Made by a program: the position numbers and the translations under genes. The notes below the pieces were generated by a model. It was given only the letters and a program-made list of their open reading frames with translations. It did not search any database and had not been told where the DNA came from. A stretch of 64,000 nt of DNA from Cylindrodendrum hubeiense (Eukaryota > Ascomycota > Sordariomycetes > Hypocreales > Nectriaceae), in contig JAANBB010000176.1 of assembly GCA_014621425.1 (NCBI GenBank), positions 1 through 64,000 of the forward strand, given 5' to 3'. This document shows, piece after piece, positions 1 to 10,770 of the stretch (positions are counted from its first letter, which is position 1; every line of letters starts with the position of its first letter).

Positions 1-864
1 GCCGATCTCCAACACCAAGCCCGGGGGCTTGAGGGTTGAAATGACGCTCGAACAGGCATGCCCGCGAGAATACNNNCGGGNATAAGGGAGGCCGAATGGG
101 GATACATCGAGGTCTATCGGCTGCTGCCTGCTCGTCCCGTATCACCTGAGCTCATCAAACGGTCCGATTAGTAGAAACCGGTAAGCCCCAGACACACCCT
201 ACATCTTGGCTTGGCCGGGGGGCTGGTCGTGGCTGGTGGCATGAATCGCGTCGCTGAGGTCGGCCGAGATGCGGAGGCGCGTGGATCGTGCGTTCTCGGT
301 TCGCTCTACCGACACCGAGCTGCAGATCTCGGTAGTGGAGACCCGACGTGCATAAGCGCCGCGGTCGTTGTTGCGAGGTGCGTCTTGTTAGTATCTCGCT
401 GCTCGACTATCGCGACCACGTCAGCCCGCTGCGTCCAATGCTTTGTCTCAATGGGAGCCACGCTCCGGCACAGCGATGCTAGCAACGCAGGCTCTGTAAC
501 ACAGGTTGTGGGGTTTGCCCGTGTTGCTCCGACGGCGTTGGGCTGAATGGAGAAGCCCGAGGGCACGCGGCACGTCATTGGCACTTGTGGACCGGACGGC
601 GTTGGATTGAAACGAATATGGGACTCCTGCGTCACTTTTCAATGCAGACATTGACTTTTTATTGCTGTGATCTACCTCACGTGTGCCCTTTGTTTCCTCG
701 GCAGTCGTTGATCGGAATCACTCAATCCGTTATTATCCCTCATATCAGCTTCTCGCATATCAGGTTGGTCTTGGCTTAAGAAGCTGCGATACCGAGAAGC
801 TCCAGCAAGACGGCACGCCAACTTTGAATTGCATCGACACCTGGCAAGGCCAAACCGAACGAAA
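1..864. other. upstream intergenic region of the G3P dehydrogenase gene
   Basis: I see no convincing gene. Short open frames exist on both strands in the GC-rich part (about 200-560), but they overlap each other and resemble no family I know. Ambiguous bases are at 74-76 and 81. A CACGTG E-box lies at 678-683, about 185 bases before the next start codon, which is a plausible promoter element. Confidence 0.5.
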
Positions 865-2919
865 ATGACGTCCCGACTCTCGAGCATGAGGCGTCCACTC
901 ATCGCTTCCGCTGCAGTCCTCACCGCCGTGACCGGGGTCAGCCTCGCCTACCGATCCCGTACCGGCCATGACGCTATCAAGATGCCCATCGCAGCCATCC
1001 AACGGGACCACACAGGCAAGATTCAGCCGCCCTCCCTCCCAACGCCCAAGTCCCGTGCCCAGCAGCTTGCCGAGCTTCGCCGCAATGGATCGACAGACAC
1101 CCAGGAGGAGTATGACCTTCTTGTCATTGGCGGCGGCGCTACAGGAACTGGCATTGCCCTCGACGCTGTGACCCGCGGCCTGAAAGTCGCTCTCGTCGAG
1201 CGTGACGACTTCTCCTCTGGCACCAGCTCCAAGAGCACAAAGCTGGTCCACGGTGGCGTCCGCTACCTGGAAAAGGCTGTATGGAATCTGGATTACTCGC
1301 AACTCCAATTGGTCATGGAGGCTCTACACGAGCGCAAGGCCTTCCTCGATATCGCACCTCATCTGTCCAGCTCCTTGCCTATTCTACTGCCCATGCAGCA
1401 TTGGTGGCAGGCCCCCTACGTCTATGTAGGCACCGTTGCCTACGACCTCCTCGCCGGCTCTCGAGGCCTTGAGCGCTCCTATTTGTTGAGCAAGAGCAAA
1501 GCACTCGCAGAATTCCCCATGCTGCGCCAGGACAATCTAGTTGGTGCCGTGGTATATCACGATGGTCAACATAACGATTCAAGGATGAACATTGCCCTAG
1601 CAATCACAGCATCGCTCTACGGTGCTACTGTCCTCAACTATGTTGAAGTCACGGGTCTCGAAAAAGGCCCAGACGGCAAAATCAACGGCGCGAAGATGCG
1701 AGACACATTGGCTTCTTCCAATGGCAACTCCGGAAAGGAATTCACTGTTCGAGCAAAGGGAGTCATCAACGCTACGGGCCCCTTTGCAGACGCTGTCGAG
1801 CACATGGATGACCCCTCTCGCAAAAACTTGGTAGCCCCAGCCTCTGGAGCCCACATCATCCTTCCCAAGTCGCTATGCCCCAACCAGATGGGTATTCTCA
1901 ATGCTTCTTCAGATGGACGAGTCATCTTCATTCTGCCCTGGCAAGGCCGCACTCTCGCGGGGACAACTGATAACCCGTCCGCGATTGAGCGAAACCCAAT
2001 TGCTCGAGATGACGAGGTGGACTTTATCTTGAAGGAAGTCGGCAAGCTCCTGTCACCGGAGTCGGCTCTCACGAGGTCTGATGTCCTCGCAACCTGGTCT
2101 GGTAAGTACTTTCCGTCGCTCTCGTTATACTAGTGCTAACAAGAATTAGGCATTCGTCCTCTTATCATGGACCCTCGAGCCAAAAACACCGAGTCCCTCG
2201 TTCGAAGCCATCTTATAACCACCTCCCCCGCCGGACTGCTCACATGCGCCGGAGGAAAGTGGACCACCTACCGCCGAATGGCTGAAGAGACCATTGATGA
2301 AGCTATCAAGACCTTCAACCTGACGCCCCATGCGACTGCCCTTCCTGATATCAGTGGTGCCAGTCTCCCAACATTTACTACCAACGGCACTTGCTCAACA
2401 GAGAAGCTTCCTCTCATTGGCGCGCATGGCTTTTCACCTAAATTGGCATCTCAATTGATGGAAGTTCACCCCATCGACGCCGATGTCGCCCAACACCTTG
2501 CCAGCAACTATGGCGATCGTGCCTGGGCCGTTCTCTCCAACACACCATCCCAATACACCCGCCTACTACCATCTTTCCCGATCTTGGAAGCCGAGATTCG
2601 CCACGGAGTCCGAGCAGAGGCCGCTTGCAAAGTCCAAGACATCATCTCACGACGGACACGCCTGTCTTTCCTCGACGTCGAAGGCGCTCTGAAGGCGCTG
2701 CCTCGTGTGATAGATGTGATGGCAGATGAGTTGAGCTGGAGCGAATCGCGCAAACAGGAGGAGTGGTTACAAACGGTAACATTCCTGAAATCAATGGGCT
2801 TGGCCCCAGAGAAGTGTACTACGACACGAGAGGAGGCCCCCGTCGGACTTGCAACGTCCAGGAAGCTAGCTATGCAAGGGGTATCGACAGCATCGGGTGG
2901 GATTTTGCTAGATTGTTAA
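865..2919 (+). CDS. GUT2: FAD-dependent glycerol-3-phosphate dehydrogenase, mitochondrial
   Basis: This enzyme oxidises sn-glycerol-3-phosphate to dihydroxyacetone phosphate and passes electrons to ubiquinone on the inner mitochondrial membrane, in glycerol catabolism and the G3P shuttle. Two exons (865-2101 and 2150-2919) encode 668 residues. The 48-nt intron has GTAAGT, a TGCTAAC branch site and TAG. The ATG at 865 was chosen because the in-frame codon at 829 is TTG. The N-terminus is basic and then hydrophobic, as expected for a mitochondrial presequence or anchor. The FAD Rossmann motif VIGGGATGTG lies near residues 85-98, followed by SSGTSSKSTKLVHGGVRYLE and, across the splice, TWSGIRPL, all hallmarks of the GlpD/GUT2 family. 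The length fits the fungal family, and no EF-hand was seen. This is the one clear housekeeping enzyme in the window. Confidence 0.95.
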
Positions 2920-3138
2920 ATTATGGGCATGATATCACATTTACCGCTTCTAAGGCTTTTAATTTACTGTATTAAACATTCTGGGCTACATTGATCATCG
3001 TAGCAGGCTCTTTGCACAATCAATGATTCTTTGCTCGCTTGCAAACAAAGATCCATAGTGTCAGGGTATCTCAGTCTGTTGTAGTCGCAATCATTCGGAT
3101 ACCCTAGCGCTTCTTATCGACCCTCTCCTCAGCAGTCT

Positions 3139-4887
3139 TTACTTCCCAGAGCTCACAGTTCTGTTAAGTAACAGATCTTCAATAATCTGTATGCTATGCG
3201 TCGCAATTGAGTTGTGAGGTTTTATAAGTCGAAGGAAATCCAGGCCTTGCTGTACTTCTCTGTCATAGTCGGTGTCACTAATGGATGTTTCGAGTATGAG
3301 TGTGATGACAGCAGCAGAAATATTGACCGCGACAGCCCTTCAGCGCGGGGTTAGAGATGAAAGAAGTGATGGGAAACTAATTACGTACCAGGGTCGCATC
3401 TTTGAAGGATCCACGCTCCCTCCCAATGTGGTGTTTACCAGCCCTTGGGCTGAAGAGATGCAAATCGCCCGTGTTCGAGTGCCACTGATGGATCCGTCTA
3501 ACCAGTGTGCCTGTAGTAATCGGCCAATTGCCATACGATAATACAAAAGGGCCATTGTGATGCTGTTACGTTGCCAAGGAACCCAAGGAAGCAGACGGTC
3601 CCTTTCTGTCGACGCGTCTGACTGCTTCTCGTCGAATTGAAGGTGAGACGGGAGATTGGATATCATCAGAGCCAATTGTTCGTCTGCTGTGAATACAAAC
3701 TCTGCGATTTCAGCCGGCTGCCACCTGCGGATACGAAGCCGAAATCTGATCTGGTAGTATATTTTGGCTAATTTGATCATGGCGATGTGGTATTGTACTG
3801 GCCGCGGCTTGCTCTTTGGTAGTCTTGATTTGCCGCCGAGGGTGGCGACGTCGCAAAGCTCGGCATCACCGATCTCATCGGGAATGTCGCAGTCAAAGTC
3901 GTTGTCATTGATACATGGACTTCGATGCGGGACGGGTATCCACTCGCAAATGACGAGGGTCCACCAGAGTCGTCGTCGTTTCTGCTGCTCGATGTACGAC
4001 TCGTCCTCATGCGCACTGTCGGTCCCCAATTTGAGATCCTGTGCATGACGTATCGCAAGAGACCACATGGCGCGATGGCGCTGCGAGTCCCCAACACTGG
4101 GGAAAACAAGACCGAGGATGGATATCGCTTGGATAGAACGCACATCTAGGTTCTGCATAAAATCGGCTCTGTCAAGAAAATAGAGCGCTGAGTCGTACCA
4201 ATTTTTAAGCAGCGTAGAGTATTCCATCTTAGGGAGGTCGAAACTGACCAGCTCGTCATCGCCCATGAACAGCAGCTCCGAGGCCAGGACACTAAAGTAA
4301 ATGGCCAGCCAGAGAGGGTGTGTTACTTCAAGTGACTGTGTTCCCACATAATTGTCCCAAAAAATGTCGTGTTCGCTTTTGAATTCAGGCACAAGCAAGC
4401 TGAAGTGATGCCAAAATGTCCACTCGAATGCATGCGGAAGAATTTTATCACTGCTTTGTCTCGAGGGCATCACAATATCCGCAAGACTCTTTACAGTTCT
4501 GGGGGTTGATGAATTGTCAACGGCTGTAAAAATATGTGACTCGACATCTTCGCCCTTGGTACCGAAGAGATTCGTCGGAGAAGGTTCTGTAGCTGGCTGG
4601 ACTTCTCGCTCATGCCCTGCATTGTTGGCAATGATTGCGCGCAGACGGTGGTTTTCGTGAAGCAAGTCATCCCAGCTGAGCTTTGGGGAACTCATTGCAG
4701 CGCCATGGATCTGGCCATGAACGCGAACAATTTCTCGTCTGCATTCTTGTGCGATTCCACGGCCAACACATCGACCGCAGGGGATCGTCTTGTCGCATTT
4801 CACCTTTGCCTTGTAGCATGCGGCGCAAGCTCTCGGAGCACGTTGCGTGGATCGGATAGGTGACGACATGGACACACGATCGGTCAT
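3139..4887 (-). CDS. Zn(II)2Cys6 transcription factor, probable regulator of the adjacent GH1/permease genes
   Basis: A fungal-specific transcription factor of 565 residues. The binuclear zinc cluster (CAACYKAKVKC, then CGRCVGRGIAQEC) lies at about residues 21-50, and a fungal_trans-type middle domain follows. The ATG at 4887 was chosen because the in-frame codon at 4896 is GTG; an ATG at 4869 is an alternative. The continuous frame stops at 3340, but a 51-nt intron (3388-3338, GTACGT, CTAAC, AAG) joins it to a 66-codon second exon ending at 3139. That extension (PWAVAVNISAAVITLILETS) looks like a normal alpha-helical C-terminus. The gene lies about 620 bases downstream of the GH1 gene on the same strand, so regulation of beta-glucoside use is inferred from position only. 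Confidence 0.85.
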
Positions 4888-5505
4888 CAAGTGCACAGAA
4901 TTGTCTGGATTAATTGCGTCGGACGATTTGGAGTTGGGCGAGACGACTGGGCGAGGATGAGGTCAAGAGGGGATGCTGCAAAGTCTGGACGGTGAGAATC
5001 TCGGGTCAAGCTATTTTAGTCTAGGGTAGCAACCCGGAGCCGGCCGATTCCAACGCTTCTGATGACCACAGCCGACCTCACAATTTCTATGCGGGACTAT
5101 TAGATTTGCATCGTATGCATTAGTGCCTGGTTTTTAATTTATCTAACAGTATATCACGTCTTTACACAGTCCTGGCGGTTGAGTCTATTGCGTTTTGAGA
5201 TTGGACAAGCAAGAAGGCACGCTACTTAAAGCATGTGCTAGAATACAACACTCATGTAACATGCTTTCTTTTTGGGATACTTTGTGATCATAAAACACTT
5301 AAGTTGGAAACTGGCAAGCTCTAATTCCCAAAAAATCCTAGTGTATTCCTGCCGTTTACCCACAAATCTTCTCATCGTGGATTTCGTCTATTTTCGTTGT
5401 CGATACTGAAGGCAATTGTGAAATACGCGCCATCAACTAGGACATGCGGCCAAAGTCACATGATCTAATTGCCGAGCGGGGTTTGTGGTCTTTAGTGGAA
5501 TGCCT
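4888..5505. promoter_or_regulatory. intergenic: promoter of the Zn2Cys6 gene and 3' flank of the GH1 gene
   Basis: AT-rich non-coding DNA of 618 bases between two minus-strand genes. No open frame of substance and no repeat was seen. Confidence 0.4.
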
Positions 5506-7507
5506 CTAACTTTGTTTGCGCACGACGTGCTTCCAAATCGCTGCCACCGTCTTTGAGGAATCCTTTGGCACTCTTTTGAAGCCATTCTCGCGATCAATAT
5601 ACGTAACTCCAAATCGAGGCTTGTATCCGTTGTTCCATTCAAGGTTGCTAGTTATCCCGTTAGTCACAGTTTGTTCCGAGAAGCGAAGCGAATATTCTCG
5701 ACTTACTCGAGCAAACTCCAGCAGTGATAGCCACTCATCCAGACGCCATGGTTCTTCACCGCATCGCACATGGCTTGAATGTATTGATCGTAGAACTCTT
5801 GGCGATATGTATCATGGACAATTTCATTCAATGGCATCGATGCTTCGTGTTCCACAGCGTAGCCATTTTCGTATACAATGACGGGAATGTTTAGGTCTTT
5901 GGCGTAGACCTCCCAGCAGTGGACGAGTAGCTTCCCAAAGCCCCAGGGCACTACCAAACATCAATACCTGGAACATTTGAAGTGAATGATAGGATAATTA
6001 CCGGTGTGTGGGTGACCATTCTCCCCTCGTCTCCCGATCAAAACGCCGTCTCTGTAGACAGTCTTCTGAATATCATCCAACTCTCGGAAATCAGTGCCTG
6101 TGTTGGGAGCCAACTGTTTGCCAGTTGTGTACATTGTGCCGTAATGATTAATTGAGAAGCTGTGAGGTTGTTAGGGACTAGTTTGGATACGAAAACGAGG
6201 TTGGGGATTGGTTACAAATCCGCCGAGCCTTTTAACATGCTCAATTCATCACCCGTCAGGCGCGGGAATGCATCACCGTAGTGATCCCACGACTTTGTTG
6301 GTATTCCTTTGACTAGGAAGTTCAGTATTTGGGTTTAGGAGCGCGGAATAGGTCGACTCACAAATAGGCATTGCGAACCAGCCAAGGGATCGTTCTTCAG
6401 AGATCATAGCAGCTTCTATGGCTTCTGGAGAGTTATCCACTGGTTCAGCCCAGTCGTAGTTCTGTTTGTTGGTATTAGCTCTAAGTTTTTGGTTAAGACC
6501 CTGAGTTATTCTTACTAGGGCAATTCCGATCTGTCCACCTTGCGCTTTTTGGAAATTTTTACGATACAGCTGCGCAGTGTAGCCGTGAACAAGTAAGGTA
6601 TTGTGTCCCACCCTGTATTCAGGCGGTTAGATCTTCATTAAGTACTAAGTCAGGGCGCAAATACTTGCCTGAAAAAGTCTGCACGGGTATAATCTTTAAC
6701 GATGCCTTCCGCGCCTAGAGAGCAAAAGATCCAGGGCTACCCACATGTTAATCATGAAGCTCCCTGAAACAAGAGATGCATAGCTTTGGGTTCATTTCAC
6801 CTCATTAATAGTCAACCACCTCTTGACTCTGTCACCAAACCTTTCGAAGCATACTTTCGCGTAGGCGACAAAATCCTCAATCAGCTCTGTTGCATCAACA
6901 GCAGCGAAGCCGCGGTCGCGTTGGTCTAAACTCAGAGGAGTATCATAGTGGTGAAGTGTAATGGTCGGCTCAACTCCAGCCGCCAACAGACCGTCGATCT
7001 GATACAATGAGCATGACTATCCACCAGTAGATAGGCGGGTACATACCAAGTTATTATAATAAGAAATGCCTTCCTCATTGACGGGTGAATCCTTCTTGCC
7101 TTTGAGAGGGTTAGGAGAGCTTGAACAAGGTGGGAGTTTCGGGTCTATGTTCATCAAAAGCGTCATTGACTTACCAAGAGGTTTGATGCGCGGCCATGAA
7201 ACCGAAAATCGGTAGGATTTGGCACCGAACTGTTGGAGAAGCCGCACATCGTCCTTCCACAAGTCATAAGAGCGACATGCATCAGTCCCGTTGTCAGGGT
7301 AGTCCTTCAACATCTCGTCCCAATTACATGGGCCGCGGCCACCCTTAGAGGTAGCACCCTCAACCTGGTATGCCGCCGACCTGGTCTGAGGTGTTAGCTA
7401 GCACTGAAAGATATTGTCATGTTTACTTACGCGTAGCCATGGAGAAAGTCCGCTGGCAAGATGCCAGCGTACTCGGGGCGAGATGGGAGAGTCTTGGAAA
7501 TAGTCAT
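5506..7507 (-). CDS. GH1 beta-glucosidase, intracellular
   Basis: A glycoside hydrolase family 1 enzyme that hydrolyses cellobiose or aryl-beta-glucosides by a retaining mechanism. It is spread over several short exons. The first exon starts MTISKTLPSRPEY at 7507, and the chain continues HGYA|SAAYQVEGA, SYRFSVSWPRI, TLHHYDTPLSL and WLTINE|PW. The acid/base Glu of TINEP spans an intron near 6790, and the nucleophile Glu is in VYENGY near 5870. The C-terminus is FGVTYIDRENGFKRVPKDSS. No signal peptide is visible, so action in the cytosol after import is inferred. One intron appears to have a GC donor (AG|GCAAGT near 6668), which keeps DFF|RVGHNTLLVHG in frame. The start lies 544 bases from that of a divergent sugar permease. 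Confidence 0.88.
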
Positions 7508-8051
7508 AGTGTATGGGGACGGCTTTGCCAGCTGCAGAGTGTGCAGTCTGTGATCCGGGGAGAGCGGCCATCTTTATAGTGTCAGATACAGCTCCACCCA
7601 GGCTATGTGAGCAACACCAAGTGGAGATTCCGGCTGTACGGCCCCTCAATAATATGGATTGTGTAATTCCAGAGATGCGGAAAATGAGGGGAACACCCTT
7701 GAGACGTCGTGTCTCATGCCTTTGCGGGCCCAGTGCGCTCCAAAGTGTTATCTAGAGCTGTGAGCTTGCCCAGATCCAGTCATGGTCAGATTATGGGGTA
7801 GAGAATTTCCCCACATCTTGACAAAACCCGGCCGTGACTCGGCCGATGGGGCGAGTCATACCCACATCTGCATGGCCTGGCCAACCAAAGGGCTTGATAA
7901 GCCGATAGCACTAGTCATTTCGAAATGTTGTATATATGGGCATGGTGGTTCCTGCTGGAAAGTATGCTTCATCAGATTCAGATACCCAGTGTTCTTGGGT
8001 CTTCACTCTTGTCTGCCCTACACCTCTCCAAAATTTGTTGCATTGTCCATC
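7508..8051. promoter_or_regulatory. bidirectional promoter between GH1 beta-glucosidase and sugar permease
   Basis: A 544-base divergent promoter. A TATATA element lies near 7930, about 120 bases before the permease ATG. Two CGGCCG boxes at 7829-7845 are typical of Zn2Cys6 half-sites. CreA-like SYGGRG matches occur near 7554 (CCGGGG) and 7808 (GTGGGG on the minus strand), which would fit glucose repression; this is inference from motifs. Confidence 0.55.
7829..7845. promoter_or_regulatory. candidate Zn2Cys6 operator: paired CGGCCG boxes
   Basis: CGGCCG-TGACT-CGGCCG is directly visible. It can be read as direct or inverted CGG half-sites (CGG-N11-CCG). It sits midway in the GH1/permease promoter, with a Zn2Cys6 gene nearby. 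The role is inferred. Confidence 0.4.
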
Positions 8052-9744
8052 ATGGGTCTCTCAGATGGTAACCTGGCAGTGGCCGCTTCTGCAATCCCCA
8101 GCTCTGATGAGCCATGGTGGCGAGATCGCGGTCTCCGAAAGCTGATGTTCTGGCAATCGTGGATGCTTGTCTCCCAGATGACTGTTGGATACGACGAAGT
8201 AATTGTTGGTACTTTCCAGGCCATGGATCCTTGGCACAATGGTCAGCACTATCCCCAAATGTCTCTCGCACGCTGTCATCCAGCGTACATACCACGGAAT
8301 CTTGTCATTAACTTTCTCCTCAGCAATGGGAAACCCAACCCCAGAAACGATCGGTCTCATTACTGCCCTCGTATTCGTTGGTGGCTTCGCAGGAGCGTTA
8401 GTCGTGGCTTATCCTGCGGACAAGTTCGGACGTCGCCCGACTATTCAGTTTGGATCGCTGCTCTGTGTCATTGGTTCCGCCTTGCAATCGGCTGCCCCAA
8501 GTAGAAATGTCTTCATTGGAGGCCGCTTTATCCTGGGATTTGGCATCAGTTTTACAACCTGCGCAGCCCCGAGCCTGCTCAACGAACTTAGCCACCCTCG
8601 TCTGCGTGGCAAGATCGCATCCATGGTAAGAACGACGATACGTCTACATTAGAGCAAAGCGCTAACATTTGTGCCCATGCAGTTCAACGTCCTGTGGTAT
8701 GTCGGGTCTATCATTGCCTCGTGGCTTTCATTCGGCACTGGTCACCTCAACACCAACTGGTCTTGGCGTATACCATCCATCGTGCAGACTTGCTTTCCCC
8801 TTCTTGTTATGACCGCCGCGACCTTCATGCCAGAGTCACCCCGTTGGCTTTGCTCAAAGGGTCGCTATGATGACGCGAAAGGGATATTGGTGACCTATCA
8901 CGCCAACGGTGACGCCGAAGCCGACATCGTCAAGGTCGAGATGGAGGAGATCACCCAAGCTCTTATTGAGGAGCGAGAGGCTCAGATTGCAGCCTGGAGT
9001 AATGTCTTCGCCATCAAGGCAAACCGCAAACGCTTTGGCATCGTCATATCGGTAGCTGTCCTGACGCTTTGGAATGGCCAAGGAGTCATCTCCTACTACT
9101 TCTCCCCGATCCTCGACAGCATTGGCATCACCAGCACAACCCAGCAGACTGGCATCAACGGCGGTATGGCTATCTGGAATCTCATCTGTGCCGTCTGTGG
9201 TGCTCTGCTGGCTGATAAAGTCGGACGACGTCCCCTATGGCTCGCCAGCTTCATCGGCATGATATGCGCCAACGTACCCCTCACCATCTCGAGCGCCATG
9301 TACGCCAATCATGGCTCCCAGGCTGCGGCATACACAACCGTCGTCTTTCTCTTTTTGTATAATGCGGCGTTTAATCTTGCGTGCAATCCTCTGCTTTACT
9401 GCTATACCCCCGAGATTTTACCTTACAGCATCCGAAACCGCGGTCTCGCCTTGCAGATTGTGGTGAGTCAGGCGGCGTTGACCGTGAATCAGTATGTCAA
9501 CCCGATCGCTCTGGACAGAATTGGTTACTACTACTTCATATTCTATCTTGGGGTTCTGATTCTGGGTACCATCATTATCTATCTTACATTCCCGGAGACG
9601 AAGGGATATACGTTGGAGGAGCTTGGAGCTTTATTCGACGATGATAGCGATGCTCCTGGAGGGAAGGTTGTCGTTGGTCAAGAGGTCGGGGATATCCCAG
9701 GAGACCATTATCAGAGCGAGAAAATAGACATGATCAAGGCTTAA
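8052..9744 (+). CDS. MFS sugar porter, lactose/cellodextrin permease-like
   Basis: A 12-TM proton-coupled sugar transporter of the sugar porter family, 517 residues. Exons are 8052-8241, 8324-8625 and 8683-9744; the joins keep the frame exactly (WHN|AMGNPTPETIG and KIASM|FNVLWYVG). Family motifs are present: DKFGRRP after TM2, PESPRWLCSKGR after TM6, GRRP in the second half, and PETKGYTLEELG at the end. The sequence resembles the Lac12/lactose-permease clade that includes fungal cellodextrin transporters; substrate assignment rests on this and on the divergent GH1 gene. An earlier in-frame ATG at 7782 would add 90 residues unlike this family, so 8052 is preferred. A decayed copy of the 3' end is found at 14021-14195. 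Confidence 0.9.
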
Positions 9745-9865
9745 TTTAGTTGAGATATCTTCCGTCTAAGATACTAAATATCGAGAAACTGTTGTTAGTC
9801 CTTCGTTGTGGGAAGTTTTGGCTGCTAGATTTACTAGCTGTGGGCTAAGTCCAATCTGCATGGTA
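9688..9865 (+). repeat. left copy of a dispersed duplication (permease 3' end and flank)
   Basis: The last codons of the permease and about 120 bases of its 3' flank are repeated in the same orientation at 14021-14195. Examples are the shared CATTATCAGAGCGAGAAA and CGAGAAACTGTTG strings. By eye the similarity is high with small indels. Confidence 0.85.
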
Positions 9866-9915
9866 CTAACTAGAATTACTAGATGATTACAGCAGGATTC
9901 ACAATATATTTTATA

Positions 9916-10300
9916 TCAGCCCGTTAGAACTATAGAATCTTTGATCCTGTCGACCTTGTGCACTAGGTTGGCCTCGACCAGGTCGGCCACGAAGATGGTC
10001 CCAGCGCATATCGACCATACGGTGTCAGACGAAGAGGGGCCGATACCAATCGAGAACAGATCAAATGTTGAGATGACGGCGTGCTCGTGATCAGCCTCAC
10101 TGTATGAGCCTGTCTCTGTTTGTGTGTCCTCTGACTGGGCGTCGTCTTGTAGGCTGATTTTCCGCGTCGTTGTGCTTAATGGCGGAGATCTTGGTATATT
10201 CAATCCAGGTGGAATGGCATGCGATTGAGTCGGGCGTATCGCCAGGTCTTGGCCGATGGAAGGGCTTGGAAATGGAGTCAGTCCGCCTCGTCGACATCCA
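9916..10300 (-). pseudogene. truncated L-serine dehydratase (SDH) relic
   Basis: On the minus strand the translation reads [19 protein letters not shown], then DTVWSICAG. Functional Fe-S L-serine ammonia-lyases read [22 protein letters not shown] here, so the conserved His is Asp and the GPM(R/K)AG segment is scrambled, apparently by compensating small indels. FVADLVEAN follows, then the frame ends at 9916 after about 55 conserved residues. The rest of the beta domain and the whole alpha domain are missing. Upstream frame fragments to about 10490 may be the decayed N-terminus. The truncation lies just beyond the permease 3' flank, which suggests a rearrangement breakpoint there. Confidence 0.75.
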
Positions 10301-10770
10301 TCGCTTTAGGTCGACAAGTGGTTCTGCACCCCTGTGCGACTCCTTGTTGAAGCGGTCGACAAGATTGGACGCGCTGGTAGAGATGGCAACGACAATGCTC
10401 ATGCGACGCCGATGCTGATCTTGGTAATAAATCTTTCGGTGAATGTTCGCCTTCGCGGGAGACGCGTCCGAGACCGACAGTGAACATCGCCGCCTCTCCG
10501 CGGAACAGGGCCGTGAGTCTCCGTGTGGGTTACGTGGCCGGGAATTTCCAGCATGAAGGCAATCATTGGTTACACCGTAATTGTGGGTGAGACTTGTTGC
10601 TGTGCTACGCTGAATACGGTTAATCCAAGTCTTTCTTACTGCACGAATAGTAGGTAATCTCTCCCCAAAGGTGTGCCCCGCTTTCTCTTGTCATTGTTTA
10701 CGCACCTCATCATCTCGATATTCTTCAGCTCTATCTGCTAGATTCTCCTTCCACATAACCAAATCACACG

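Noticed and set aside
211..651. Overlapping open frames on both strands in GC-rich DNA
   Set aside because: Mutually overlapping, no family resemblance, no plausible start context or splice partners.
7782..8051. Upstream in-frame ATG extending the sugar permease by 90 residues
   Set aside because: The extra residues are unlike this family and overlap the TATA box; 8052 gives a normal N-terminus.
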